Source of the DNA: JADKAC01 sp964492065
GTDB taxonomy: Bacteria > Bacteroidota > Bacteroidia > Chitinophagales > BACL12
Reading direction: 5' to 3'
Assembly (NCBI GenBank): GCA_964492065.1
Contig: CAZBHH010000014.1
Location: 1-64,000 of the forward strand
Length of the DNA: 64,000 nucleotides
The notes below the pieces were generated by a model. It searched no databases and was not told the DNA's origin. It saw nothing but the letters and a program-made list of their open reading frames with translations. This document shows positions 24,605 through 34,225 of the stretch, piece after piece (position 1 is the stretch's first letter; each line of letters opens with the position of its first letter). Position numbers and translations under genes: made by a program.

Positions 24605-25864
24605 TCAGGACAAATCTGCTGTGGTTTTCCGGCCGAATTGGATGCGCCTGGAAGTAGAAATAATGCCGGTAATACTAAGTAAAAACAGCGGGATGGATCG
24701 GTAACGGCTCATGGTGTCAGCATCGGTAACAACAAAACCGTAGATTATGAGCAACTCGACGGCGACAAAAATGAACAGCCAGGTACTTGCCCCGGGCTTC
24801 GGGCGTATTCCCGTAAAGAGCCATAGGAATACAACCCAGTACGCCATGAGTTCAACTGCCATATACAAGCGAAAGACCGAGGTGCTGTGCAGGATATTGG
24901 GACGGAAAAAAATGGAGTTCATTACATAGGGAATTTTCTGCAGCGGTTCCCATAATGCATAGCCGGTAAATATGTGATATTGATAATCGGGGTCATCTTC
25001 CAGGAGAATAAAATATTGCTGTGCTTCGCAGATGATTTCCGAAATGGTGAACCTGTAGCTGAGCGCATCCGCAATTACCAATACCACACCGGCCAACAAC
25101 GTTACACCGGCAAAAGTGAGAGCCGGTTTTTTATTATACCGGGCGATTGCCCATAATGCAACATTCGGAATAAGTAGAAATACGATGTAATCCCTTACGA
25201 GAAGCATACAGAAAAACAGGAGTGCGGTCACGGCAATTGCCTTTGCGCCAATACGTGTTTCTGCTTTATAAAATTGAATGATCAGCAGTGAAAAAATGGC
25301 GAGGGCAAAACCCTCTTTCAGCAATCCGCTGCTCCAGATTGTAAGCGAGGGGACGCAAAATATTGCGATGAAAAACAGCAACTGTTTCTCCGGGAAACGG
25401 GCTGCGAGGAATTTAAACAATGCAGTGGCGGCGCTGAAAAATCCGAAACAGAGTATTGCGATGTTTGCCCATGCATTGCCAAAAGTGAATACGTACAGTA
25501 TGGCATTGATGCGCACCATGGTATATTCGACGGTTTCCCACGAATACTTCAGCGGATCGGAAATATAGCGCAGGTGTTCCGGATACACATTGGTGGGGCC
25601 ATAGCCGAATGTGAGTTGCAGATAATGCAGCGGTTGGGTGAATAATGTGCCGTAAATCATATCCGCATCGTGAATGTAATTGATGCTGTCGCCGCGGCCG
25701 ATAATATGTGTCCAGATATAGTAATTGGCGAGGCCTGCCAATACTTTAAAAACAAATGCGGCGCTGAGCCAGTTATTGGCGATGGGCGTCTCGAAAAATT
25801 TCAATTTGCGGATAAGCCATACCGCCACCAGGGAATAAAAAACAGGTGTAATCCAAACGGGCAT
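24605..25864 (-). CDS. Polytopic membrane protein of unknown function
   Basis: The protein of about 419 residues has ten or more predicted transmembrane helices. A conserved-looking loop after the second or third helix contains GRGDSINYIHDADMIYG, and a later one contains SGLLKEGFAL. Both resemble loops in GT39-like mannosyltransferases and EpsG/Wzy-like polymerases, so a role in glycan synthesis is possible but not shown. ATG 25864 is chosen over TTG 25891. It is divergent from the antiporter gene and does not sit in a glycan cluster. Confidence 0.75.
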   Translation of the reverse strand: MPVWITPVFYSLVAVWLIRKLKFFETPIANNWLSAAFVFKVLAGLANYYIWTHIIGRGDSINYIHDADMIYGTLFTQPLHYLQLTFGYGPTNVYPEHLRYISDPLKYSWETVEYTMVRINAILYVFTFGNAWANIAILCFGFFSAATALFKFLAARFPEKQLLFFIAIFCVPSLTIWSSGLLKEGFALAIFSLLIIQFYKAETRIGAKAIAVTALLFFCMLLVRDYIVFLLIPNVALWAIARYNKKPALTFAGVTLLAGVVLVIADALSYRFTISEIICEAQQYFILLEDDPDYQYHIFTGYALWEPLQKIPYVMNSIFFRPNILHSTSVFRLYMAVELMAYWVVFLWLFTGIRPKPGASTWLFIFVAVELLIIYGFVVTDADTMSRYRSIPLFLLSITGIISTSRRIQFGRKTTADLS

Positions 25865-25938
25865 TTGTAAAACTAAACAGAAAAAAATCAAAACTTCCGT
25901 TTAAACCATTTTCAATTTATTATCTATTTTTAACCAAC

Positions 25939-27936
25939 ATGCAGATAGGGATTTTACAGGGCATAGTCGTCATTTTAGGTTTATCGGTTCTTATCAGTTT
26001 ATTGTTTCACCGGTTTAAAATACCGGCCATCATCGGGTTTTTAATTACCGGAATAATTGCCGGTCCGCACGGATTGAGTTTAACCAGCGCCACCCATGAA
26101 GTGGAAATGCTGGCGGAAATCGGCGTCATATTTTTGTTATTCATCATCGGTATTGAGTTCTCGTTGAAGAGCCTCGCCTCCATCGGGCAAACTGTGTTGT
26201 GGGGTGGTTTGATACAAATGGGCGGCACGATCCTGATTACCTTTCTCATAGCCTGGCAGGCGGGGTTTCCCTGGAATCAATCGCTGTTTATCGGATTCCT
26301 GTTGTCGTTGAGCAGTACGGCAATTGTTTTAAAAATGCTGATTGACAGGGGCGAAATGCATGCGCCCCAGGGGCGGATTGCTCTGGCGATTTTAATTGCC
26401 CAGGATATTATCGTCGTACCGTTGATGTTGATTACGCCGCTGATTGCGGGCAACTCGTCCAACGTGTTCCACGATATTCTTATCCTCGTAATAAAAGTAG
26501 TGGTGGTGCTGGCAGTTGTTGCTCTGCTGGCCCGGTATATCATGCCTTTTATTTTAAAACAGGTGGTGCGCACCAAAAGCAGGGAACTTTTCATTCTCAC
26601 CATTATCGTGATGTGTTTCGCCACGGCCTGGTTCACTTCGCTGATGGGCTTGTCGCTCGCTTTGGGTGCATTTTTCGCCGGGCTGATAATTTCCGAATCG
26701 GAATACAGCCACCAGGCAATGGCGAATATCATCCCCTTTCGCGAAATTTTCATTAGCTTTTTCTTCGTTTCCATAGGCATGCTGCTCGATATTCAGTTCT
26801 TCTTCGACAATATTCTCATCGTGTTATTGCTTACGGTAATCGTCGTGGCTATTAAAGGGCTAATTGGAGGAATTGCGGCGTTTGTTTTGGGATATCCCGC
26901 ACGCATTGCCATTATTGCAGCGCTGTTGATTTTCCAGGTCGGCGAGTTTGCGTTTGTACTCTCGGTAACCGGTATGGAAAATAATTTAATGGCACAGAAC
27001 ACCTATCAGTATTTCCTGGCAGTATCTATTCTCACAATGGGTATTTCTCCTTTTATCATCCAGTACGCATCGCCGTTTGCCGATATACTAATCCGTGCGC
27101 CGATACCCAGGCCGGTGCGCAGCCGGTTGGATTCCTTTAAGCGGATAAAAACCCATGTACATGAAGATGTGCACCGGCTGAAAAATCACCTGGTGATAAT
27201 TGGTTATGGCATTAACGGAAAGAACCTGGCAAAGGCCGCTGCCAGGGCTGATATACCGTTTGTTGTAATTGAACTGGACCCGCAGTTAATCGAAGAGGCA
27301 AAAGCAAACGGGGTACCTGTCGTTTTTGGCGATGCGGCAAATCCGACAATTCTGCAACATGTCGCCTTGCCGGACGCACGGGTGGTGGTGATCGCCATTT
27401 CAGATCCTGAAGCCACGTTAAAAATCATTCACGAATTGCGGCGGATTAACGTTACGGCGCATGTAATCGTGCGCACCCGTTACCTGAAAGACGTGGAGCA
27501 GTATATCACCTCAGGCGCCGATGTCGTAATACCCGAAGAGTTTGAAACATCCATCGAAATTTTTACACGGGTATTGATGCACTACCTGGTGCCGCGGGAC
27601 GAAATAGAGGAATTCACCGAGCAGATCCGCCAGTCGAATTACGAAATGATGCGCAGTGTGCAGCCCGAAAAATTTCCAAAAATCAAAAGCCTTCAAATTC
27701 CAAATATGGAAATATCGGTAGTAGCAGTACGCCATACTGCCGCCCAGCTCGGCGGCAAGACGATTATGGAAATTGCCTTTCGATCGCGGCACAATATTTC
27801 GCTGCTGGCCATACGCCGGGGCGAGCAGTTTATCTCCAGGTTGTCCGATGATTTTACAGTTGAATTGGACGACGTGATTTATATCGCCGGAAATTCGGAA
27901 GCCATATTGAAGTTCAACCAGTATTTGGCAAAGTAA
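25939..27936 (+). CDS. Kef-type cation:proton antiporter with RCK domains (CPA2 family)
   Basis: The 665-residue protein has an N-terminal Na+/H+ exchanger domain of about 12 helices (1-380), with the CPA2 signatures GFLITGIIAGPHGL and SLSSTAIVLKML. A TrkA-N/RCK domain follows (from about 417, nucleotide motif VIIGYGINGKNL), then a TrkA-C domain (about 577-665). It probably exports K+ or Na+ in exchange for protons, gated by a nucleotide or redox ligand. The length is normal for a KefB/KefC-like protein with an added RCK-C domain. Confidence 0.93.
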   Translation: MQIGILQGIVVILGLSVLISLLFHRFKIPAIIGFLITGIIAGPHGLSLTSATHEVEMLAEIGVIFLLFIIGIEFSLKSLASIGQTVLWGGLIQMGGTILITFLIAWQAGFPWNQSLFIGFLLSLSSTAIVLKMLIDRGEMHAPQGRIALAILIAQDIIVVPLMLITPLIAGNSSNVFHDILILVIKVVVVLAVVALLARYIMPFILKQVVRTKSRELFILTIIVMCFATAWFTSLMGLSLALGAFFAGLIISESEYSHQAMANIIPFREIFISFFFVSIGMLLDIQFFFDNILIVLLLTVIVVAIKGLIGGIAAFVLGYPARIAIIAALLIFQVGEFAFVLSVTGMENNLMAQNTYQYFLAVSILTMGISPFIIQYASPFADILIRAPIPRPVRSRLDSFKRIKTHVHEDVHRLKNHLVIIGYGINGKNLAKAAARADIPFVVIELDPQLIEEAKANGVPVVFGDAANPTILQHVALPDARVVVIAISDPEATLKIIHELRRINVTAHVIVRTRYLKDVEQYITSGADVVIPEEFETSIEIFTRVLMHYLVPRDEIEEFTEQIRQSNYEMMRSVQPEKFPKIKSLQIPNMEISVVAVRHTAAQLGGKTIMEIAFRSRHNISLLAIRRGEQFISRLSDDFTVELDDVIYIAGNSEAILKFNQYLAK

Positions 27937-27981
27937 TCGCCCATTTACGAGTTGCAGTTAGCGTATCCCTTCCGGTCTTAC

Positions 27982-27989
27982 TATCTTTG
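27982..27989 (+). promoter_or_regulatory. Bacteroidota -7 element for purL
   Basis: TATCTTTG matches TAnnTTTG and ends 20 bases before the ATG at 28009. It lies within the longer open frame starting at 27952, which argues against that upstream start. Confidence 0.6.
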
Positions 27990-28008
27990 GGACTCAATTT
28001 TACAATTC

Positions 28009-30252
28009 ATGAGCAATAATCAGAACCTGCCGGAAGTAACCTTAGATATAGCAAAAGAATTAGGCCTGTTGGCTGAAGAGTTTGAAAAAATTCGGGAAAT
28101 TTTGGGGCGCACGCCCAATTTCACCGAGTTGAGTATTTACAGCGTGATGTGGAGCGAACACTGCTCCTATAAAAATTCAATTGCGTGGTTAAAGACCTTG
28201 CCACGCAGCGGTGCAAAGATGTTGGTGGAGGCGGGAGAAGAAAATGCGGGACTCATCGATATCGGCGATGGGCTGGCATGTGCATTTAAGATAGAAAGCC
28301 ACAATCACCCTTCGGCCATAGAACCTTACCAGGGTGCGGCCACAGGTGTCGGCGGTATTCACCGCGATATTTTTACAATGGGCGCCCGGCCGGTATGTGC
28401 ATTAAACAGTTTGCGATTTGGAAATATCCGCAATAAAAAAACTCAACATTTGCTGAGAGGTGTTGTGAAAGGCATCGGCGATTACGGCAATTGCTTTGGA
28501 GTGCCCACAGTAGGTGGCGAAGTGTATTTTGAAGATTGTTATCTCACCAACCCCCTGGTAAATGCGATGAGCGTCGGTATTGTGCGAGTGGGTGAAACTG
28601 TCAGCGCCATTGCCGAAGGGGCCGGCAACCCCGTGTACATCGTCGGCTCAGCTACCGGGAAAGACGGCATCCACGGCGCATCATTTGCCAGCGCCGACTT
28701 GCATAAGGAGTCGCATGAGGATTTGCCATCCGTTCAGGTAGGCGATCCGTTCCAGGAAAAATTATTGCTGGAAGCTACGTTGGAAGCAATCCGGACAGGC
28801 GCCGTTGTCGGCATGCAGGATATGGGCGCTGCAGGAATAACCTGCTCCACTTCCGAAATGAGCGCCAAGGGGAAACACGGTATGCGCATATACCTCGATC
28901 GGGTGCCCACACGCCAGCAGCATATGAAAGCGTGGGAGATACTGCTCAGCGAGAGCCAGGAGCGCATGCTCGTAGTGGTGAAAAAAGGCAGGGAACGGGA
29001 AATAGAGGCGATATTTGAAAAATGGGATTTACATGCGGTAATCATCGGCGAGGTAATTGCCGGGGGGCGGTTGGAGTATATGATGCACGGCGCTTTAGTT
29101 GCCGACGTGCCTGCCGAGAGTTTAGTGTTAGGCGGCGGCGCTCCCGTGTATCAAAGAGAGTATAAAGAACCCGCCTATTTGGAAAAACTAAAGGCGTTTG
29201 ATGCAGCCTCTATACCGGTGCCGCATGACCTGGTTGCCGTGGCAAAAAAGTTGTGCACCAATCCGAGTATTGCCAGCAAACGCTGGGTATATACCCAGTA
29301 CGACAGCATGGTCGGCGTGAAGAATACTTCTACCAATGAAGCGAGCGATGCAGCGTTGGTGAGATTGATCGGCCATAATAAAGCTTTGGCCGTAACGGTG
29401 GATTGCAATGCGAGGTATGTGTGGGCAGATCCATATAAAGGCGCTATGATTGCAGTGAGTGAAGCGGCGAGGAATATCGTGTGTTCAGGCGCCGAGCCGG
29501 CGGCAATCACCAATTGCCTCAACTTCGGCAACCCGTATAACCCGGAAGTGTATTGGCAGTTTGTTAATGTTATCCGGGGCATGGGCGAGGCGTGCAGGAA
29601 ATTCGATACACCCGTTACCGGAGGCAACGTGAGTTTTTATAACCAAAGTGAAGACGGACCCGTGTATCCAACGCCGACAATCGGAATGGTGGGTGTCCTG
29701 CAGGATTTTAAACATAAAATGACGCTCGGATTTAAAAATGAAGGCGATGTGATATTGTTAATAGGCACTTCCCGCAATGATATTCATGCTTCTGAATATT
29801 TGAAAACTATCCACGGCGTCACCGAATCACCTGCACCATATTTTGATTTGGAGGAGGAATACCGGTTACAGAAAACGATTCACACCCTGGTTAAAAGCCG
29901 TTTGATATACAGCGCACATGATGTGAGTGAAGGCGGCCTGTTTATTTCGCTGTTGGAAAGCGTTATGGAGCGCAACCTGGGTTTTGAAATTGAAACCGAT
30001 AAGAGCCTGCAAAAAGATGCATTCCTGTTTGGCGAAAGCCAGAGCAGGGTAGTGGTGACTTGTGATGCGGCAATGGTAGAGGAAATTGAAATGATTTGCA
30101 AACTGCACCATATCCCGGCCAACAGCCTGGGTACCGTGGGCGGCGAATACCTGTATATCGACGGCGAAAACTTCGGCTCGGTTTACACTTATGCGGAGTT
30201 ATATCAAAACGCACTGGAAAAATACCTGGTAGCGCCAGCCGAATTGCATTGA
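28009..30252 (+). CDS. purL: Phosphoribosylformylglycinamidine synthase subunit PurL (small form)
   Basis: The 747-residue protein catalyses the ATP-dependent conversion of FGAR to FGAM in purine synthesis. Family motifs include the N-terminal linker, the catalytic-histidine motif WSEHCSYKNS, the ATP-site motif KIESHNHPSAIEPYQGAATGVGG (given here in part as positions near 90-112), and the second AIRS-like repeat with VTGGNVSFYNQ. It is the small PurL type, which works with separate PurS and PurQ; neither gene is in the window. The ATG at 28009 follows the promoter. Confidence 0.95.
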   Translation: MSNNQNLPEVTLDIAKELGLLAEEFEKIREILGRTPNFTELSIYSVMWSEHCSYKNSIAWLKTLPRSGAKMLVEAGEENAGLIDIGDGLACAFKIESHNHPSAIEPYQGAATGVGGIHRDIFTMGARPVCALNSLRFGNIRNKKTQHLLRGVVKGIGDYGNCFGVPTVGGEVYFEDCYLTNPLVNAMSVGIVRVGETVSAIAEGAGNPVYIVGSATGKDGIHGASFASADLHKESHEDLPSVQVGDPFQEKLLLEATLEAIRTGAVVGMQDMGAAGITCSTSEMSAKGKHGMRIYLDRVPTRQQHMKAWEILLSESQERMLVVVKKGREREIEAIFEKWDLHAVIIGEVIAGGRLEYMMHGALVADVPAESLVLGGGAPVYQREYKEPAYLEKLKAFDAASIPVPHDLVAVAKKLCTNPSIASKRWVYTQYDSMVGVKNTSTNEASDAALVRLIGHNKALAVTVDCNARYVWADPYKGAMIAVSEAARNIVCSGAEPAAITNCLNFGNPYNPEVYWQFVNVIRGMGEACRKFDTPVTGGNVSFYNQSEDGPVYPTPTIGMVGVLQDFKHKMTLGFKNEGDVILLIGTSRNDIHASEYLKTIHGVTESPAPYFDLEEEYRLQKTIHTLVKSRLIYSAHDVSEGGLFISLLESVMERNLGFEIETDKSLQKDAFLFGESQSRVVVTCDAAMVEEIEMICKLHHIPANSLGTVGGEYLYIDGENFGSVYTYAELYQNALEKYLVAPAELH

Positions 30253-30434
30253 TAGGCTCAACTGACATTGCCCCGTTTTAGGTTGACCCTTCTATGCGGG
30301 TGAATATATGTTGTGCAATGCGCTGTGTGACCTTAGCTACAAAATCTTATGAGTTTCGCGGGTAAATTGCACCCCGAATGTTAAAAATTAGATTATGGCT
30401 GCATTCGGGTATAGTCAAACCGGCACGGTACGCT

Positions 30435-30442
30435 TACCTTTG
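30435..30442 (+). promoter_or_regulatory. Bacteroidota -7 element for the lipoprotein at 30506
   Basis: TACCTTTG matches TAnnTTTG. The predicted leader to the ATG at 30506 is about 58 bases. This element also shows that the longer open frame from 30395 is not translated. Confidence 0.5.
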
Positions 30443-30505
30443 AATGGGCATAATGCATGGAACGAAAACCGATACCGCTTGTTAAAAAAATATAATGACC
30501 ATTGT

Positions 30506-31471
30506 ATGCAAAAGCCCTTTATCATTGCGCTGTTCCTGGCGTTGAGCCTGGTGACAGTTACACAGACATCCTGCAACAAAACAGCCGACGCAAAAGATGC
30601 CGAACACGGCGTGACACCGGCAGAAAAAACCGTTGAACCATTTACGGCCGGTGCGGAGTGGAACGATTACTGGTACCGGGGATTAGCTGAAATTACGAGC
30701 TATACCCTGCAACAGGGAAGGTACACTGATGTACATCCGGGCAACGTAGTCAATATTTTTGTCACCGAAGATTTTTCTAAATCCAAACACGTAAAACTGG
30801 ATGATCCCGCTGCAGCAGGTGCGGATAAGTTGCCCGTATTAAAATTAAACCAGGAATATAAATTCAATACCGGGCTGTATTCCTACAGCAGCTTAATTTC
30901 CATCTTTCAGCCCGTGGATCTGAACAATTACCCGCACGCAGTAAAAGTGGCTACCAGCGTTCAGGACTGGTGTGGCATAGCCTTCCTGCAATTGAATGCG
31001 AGGGGAAAGAAAAACGAAATGCAACAATTGTCTTATTTTGAATCGGAAGGCGACAGGAATTTCTCTCTCGATCAGACTGTAACTGAAGATGAATTATGGA
31101 CGCAGATTCGGATTGCTCCCGAAAAATTGCCGGTAGGAAAAATGCAAGTGTTGCCCGGAACAATTTATTTGCGCTATTCACATCAACCCATCAAACCCTA
31201 TCCGGCTACATTAACGCTGACACCGTCAGAAAACACATATACGTATCGCATTGAGATACCGGAGTTGAAGAAGACGCTTGCCATTACGTTTGAGAAGGCA
31301 TTTCCCTACACCATCACTGGTTGGGAAGAGACCTATCCCGGTTTTGAAGGCAAGATGTTGACGACAACGGCGAAGCTCAACAAAAGGATAATGAGCGATT
31401 ACTGGAATAAGCACAATCCCGCAGACAGGGCGCTGAGAGAAGAGCTCGGTTTACCCGCTGATGCACAGTAA
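30506..31471 (+). CDS. Conserved lipoprotein of unknown function
   Basis: The protein of about 321 residues begins with a lipoprotein signal (MQKPFIIALFLALSLVTVTQTSC), with lipidation expected at Cys23. The mature part is soluble and beta-rich, with several aromatic-rich segments (WNDYWYRGLAEI, YLRYSHQPIKPYP). I recognise no named domain. It probably sits on a periplasmic or outer-membrane face. It is convergent with a second lipoprotein gene 18 bases beyond its stop. Confidence 0.8.
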   Translation: MQKPFIIALFLALSLVTVTQTSCNKTADAKDAEHGVTPAEKTVEPFTAGAEWNDYWYRGLAEITSYTLQQGRYTDVHPGNVVNIFVTEDFSKSKHVKLDDPAAAGADKLPVLKLNQEYKFNTGLYSYSSLISIFQPVDLNNYPHAVKVATSVQDWCGIAFLQLNARGKKNEMQQLSYFESEGDRNFSLDQTVTEDELWTQIRIAPEKLPVGKMQVLPGTIYLRYSHQPIKPYPATLTLTPSENTYTYRIEIPELKKTLAITFEKAFPYTITGWEETYPGFEGKMLTTTAKLNKRIMSDYWNKHNPADRALREELGLPADAQ

Positions 31472-31489
31472 GTTGTTGTGAGAAAGGAA

Positions 31490-31966
31490 TTACTCGAGCC
31501 GGATGTCGTACTTCACACCGAAATCTTGCTGCAGAGCGGCAAATTTTCCGCTTGCGGCCTGCCATTTGGCGTACATCGTGTCAGAAAGCGAATCTACCGA
31601 AGCTGAATCAGCGGGAGTATAGATACTGTCGTGCATCAATACGTATATAGTGTTAAAGTCAGACTGCGCAATTTCAATATACACTGACGTCAGTTCCAGT
31701 GCCGCTAACCGCAGGGAATCATCGGCGCCGGGAGCGGCAATACCTTCCAGCCTGCCGCGAATTCCATTGAGTGCTGTTGTATAAGATTCCTTTGCCGTGG
31801 GGTAGGTTTCGAAATCTTTAAAGCTGAACAGTTGCTCAATAGTGCTGTCGGCAGCTTTCACTTCTTTTACTACCCGATTATTGTAATCCGCCCATGCCTG
31901 CCGGTCTTGTTTGCAACCGACAGCCGTTGCGAACAGCAGCCCAAAAAGTATCCACGTATTCCTCAT
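31490..31966 (-). CDS. Small lipoprotein of unknown function
   Basis: The 158-residue protein has a lipoprotein signal with the lipobox TAVGC (Cys18). The mature part is mostly helical and charged (DYNNRVVKEVKAADSTIEQL and similar), like small helical-bundle lipoproteins. I do not recognise a family. The ATG at 31966 is chosen because the signal peptide starts there; the open frame upstream (to 32329) is the antisense of the epimerase gene. A -7 element lies at 31997-32004. Confidence 0.75.
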   Translation of the reverse strand: MRNTWILFGLLFATAVGCKQDRQAWADYNNRVVKEVKAADSTIEQLFSFKDFETYPTAKESYTTALNGIRGRLEGIAAPGADDSLRLAALELTSVYIEIAQSDFNTIYVLMHDSIYTPADSASVDSLSDTMYAKWQAASGKFAALQQDFGVKYDIRLE

Positions 31967-31996
31967 TCGAATGGTTTTTAAGATATTTGCCGGAAT

Positions 31997-32004
31997 CAAA
32001 ATTA
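31997..32004 (-). promoter_or_regulatory. Bacteroidota -7 element for the small lipoprotein
   Basis: TAATTTTG on the minus strand matches TAnnTTTG and ends 31 bases before the ATG at 31966. It lies in the short gap between the divergent lipoprotein and epimerase genes. Confidence 0.45.
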
Positions 32005-32009
32005 GATAA

Positions 32010-32975
32010 ATGATTGTAATTACCGGAGCAGCGGGATTTATTGGCAGTTGTCTCACCGCCGCCTTCAATGCCGCCGGGGAAACCGACTTAGTGTTGGTCG
32101 ATGATTTTTCTTCCGCCGCAAAAAATAAAAACATGGACGGAAAGCAATTTGCACATTGTATTGAGCGCAATGTGTTTTTGGAGTGGTTTGACAGGCATAA
32201 CACTGATATTGATCTGGTGTTGCATATAGGAGCCCGTACGGATACCACCGAATTCAACAGCACTTTATTGAATAAATTAAACACCCAGTACACCCGCGAT
32301 ATCTGGACGATTTGCGCCGGTAACGCCATACCCTTAATTTATGCTTCCAGCGCTGCGACATACGGCGCCGGCGAATTGGGGTATAACGACGACCATGCTC
32401 TGATTCCCCGGTTGCAACCGCTGAATCCATATGGCGTTTCCAAAAATGCATTTGATATCTGGGCGCTGCAACAACAACATACGCCGCCGAAATGGATAGG
32501 GTTGAAGTTCTTTAATGTATATGGCCCTAATGAATACCATAAAGGGCGCATGGCTTCGGTAATTATGCACGCCTTCGAGCAGATGCGACACAGCGGTAAA
32601 GTGAAATTGTTTCGCTCGCATAAGGCGGAATTTAAGGACGGTGAACAGTTGCGGGATTTCGTGTATATAAAAGATGTTGTGCGGGTGATAACCTGGATGC
32701 GGCATCACGACCTGCCCAATGGAATTTACAACCTCGGAACGGGTAAAGCCCGCACCTTCTACGACCTGGCAAAAGCTACCGCTGATGCCATGCATATCCC
32801 GCTGATAATAGACTGGATAGACATTCCACAGGATATCAGAAATACGTATCAGTATTTTACCGAGGCTGCGATGGATAAATTGCGGGCAACCGGTTATTCG
32901 CATCACTTTTATTCACTGGAAGCAGGTATTGAGGATTACGTGACGCACTACCTGACAGGCCATCGCTATTACTGA
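32010..32975 (+). CDS. rfaD: ADP-glyceromanno-heptose 6-epimerase
   Basis: The 321-residue extended short-chain dehydrogenase has the NAD(P)-binding GAAGFIGS (6-13) and the catalytic YGVSK, with the serine in YASSAATYG. The segment KFFNVYGPNEYHKGRMASV is characteristic of RfaD/HldD, which converts ADP-D,D-heptose to ADP-L,D-heptose for lipopolysaccharide core. No other heptose genes are nearby. Another NDP-sugar epimerase is less likely given the NEYHKG signature. Confidence 0.93.
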   Translation: MIVITGAAGFIGSCLTAAFNAAGETDLVLVDDFSSAAKNKNMDGKQFAHCIERNVFLEWFDRHNTDIDLVLHIGARTDTTEFNSTLLNKLNTQYTRDIWTICAGNAIPLIYASSAATYGAGELGYNDDHALIPRLQPLNPYGVSKNAFDIWALQQQHTPPKWIGLKFFNVYGPNEYHKGRMASVIMHAFEQMRHSGKVKLFRSHKAEFKDGEQLRDFVYIKDVVRVITWMRHHDLPNGIYNLGTGKARTFYDLAKATADAMHIPLIIDWIDIPQDIRNTYQYFTEAAMDKLRATGYSHHFYSLEAGIEDYVTHYLTGHRYY

Positions 32976-33050
32976 ACAGTTGCCGATACCCCCATCCGCA
33001 AATAAATAATCAGTGCGGGCAATTGACAATTGGTTTATGCGAAATGGTAT

Positions 33051-33080
33051 AAAAAAAGCTGCGATGAAGCAGCTTTTTTC
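33051..33080. terminator. Bidirectional terminator between rfaD and DUF2911 gene
   Basis: AAAAAAGCTGC (33052-33062) pairs with GCAGCTTTTTT (33069-33079) around a 6-base loop. It has an A run on one side and a T run on the other, so it can serve both convergent genes. Confidence 0.9.
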
Positions 33081-33095
33081 CGGTGTCGGCGGGAA

Positions 33096-33944
33096 TTAAA
33101 GTTTAGACTTCCACTCCTCAATATTTTTTGTATTCATTTCGATATACGACTTATACTTTGCTTCTTCGGCGAGCTTCAAACTGTATTCCGCCTTTTCGAT
33201 AGCTTCCTTATACATTCCCTTGGCGGCATAAGCACGGCTCAAGGTATATACATTCCAGAATTGTGCATTCATGTCCACTGATTTTTTTGCCCAAACGAGC
33301 GCCTTGTCGTTATCAATATTATTATCGATATAAAACTTAGCGGCATCGTTGTAAGTGCCGAATGCATCTTCAGCTTCCCGGATAGAAGCCTCAATATTTG
33401 CAAGCGCCTTTTCCCGGTAATCATTTTTTAATGGAATACTCACCTTCGTATTTTCCCAATACAAATTTAAATTGGCAGTGCCGTCGCCGAGATCTGAAAC
33501 GTCAATCGTAAATGTCTCCGTAGTGGGTATGGTAACCGGGGTAATCTGGATGCGTGCAACATCGTCTTTTGCATCGTAACCGCCCGATCCCCATAACCCG
33601 GTATTTTTATTCACGATAACAGTCCATGCCGTCTTGCCGGGAATGGTGTATAGCGAATAGGTACCGGCTTCCACTTTGGTGCTGCCAATTGTGAGCGCAT
33701 CATCGAAAGAAATTTTTGTAGAGGCATTGGCTCCGGTGCGCCATACTTCATCATAGGGTACCAGGTCGCCGAATATCTTTCTGCCTTTCATCGAAGGGCG
33801 TGAGTAGTTTATGGTAACTTTTGCCAGGCCGACCATCTGTTCGGTTTCTGACCAGGGGCTCGCCTGCGGTACATTTTGAGCCGTCAAAACCCCGACTGCG
33901 GCAAGCGTACAGGTAATGAATAATACAATTGTTAATTTCTTCAT
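33096..33944 (-). CDS. DUF2911 domain protein with TPR-like tail
   Basis: The 282-residue exported protein has a signal peptide (1-22). The DUF2911 domain follows at about 25-175, with the family motifs INYSRPSMKGRKIFGDLVPYDEVWRTGANAST (33-64, quoted in part) and AGTYSLYTIPGK. The rest (180-282) is helical with TPR-like repeats such as AYAAKGMYKEAIEKAEYSL. Function of DUF2911 is unknown; it is abundant in Bacteroidota. A single gene. Confidence 0.92.
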   Translation of the reverse strand: MKKLTIVLFITCTLAAVGVLTAQNVPQASPWSETEQMVGLAKVTINYSRPSMKGRKIFGDLVPYDEVWRTGANASTKISFDDALTIGSTKVEAGTYSLYTIPGKTAWTVIVNKNTGLWGSGGYDAKDDVARIQITPVTIPTTETFTIDVSDLGDGTANLNLYWENTKVSIPLKNDYREKALANIEASIREAEDAFGTYNDAAKFYIDNNIDNDKALVWAKKSVDMNAQFWNVYTLSRAYAAKGMYKEAIEKAEYSLKLAEEAKYKSYIEMNTKNIEEWKSKL

Positions 33945-34225
33945 GTCTTTTTTGATTTACGTTTAATAATTTGCAAACAAAAGGATAAATACTTTGTCTT
34001 TTCAAGCCTCTAAATTATACAAAATCCGGGTATTGCCCGCGGATGCATCGCAGGCCGGAATAGCCAATACCGGTTCGGGCGAACAGAACAAAACGCCCCC
34101 GGCCAATCCGTTTTCAGTACGGTCACCCGGCAGCAAATACGGCAGAGGGTATATTGCTCATTTACCCTGTGACAACGGGGTAGTGTTAAACAATTCTTCA
34201 ATTCAACTGTTGGGAAAATAATAAA
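33945..34225. other. Intergenic region between divergent genes
   Basis: About 280 bases that should contain the promoters of the DUF2911 gene (minus) and the peroxiredoxin-like gene (plus). I find no perfect TAnnTTTG element for either. Open frames here look random. Confidence 0.45.

Noticed and set aside
30395..30505. N-terminal extension of the lipoprotein at 30506
   Set aside because: A -7 element lies within it and the signal peptide starts at 30506.
33994..34221. 75-residue open frame upstream of the peroxiredoxin-like gene
   Set aside because: Composition is unlike neighbouring genes and no family or promoter supports it.
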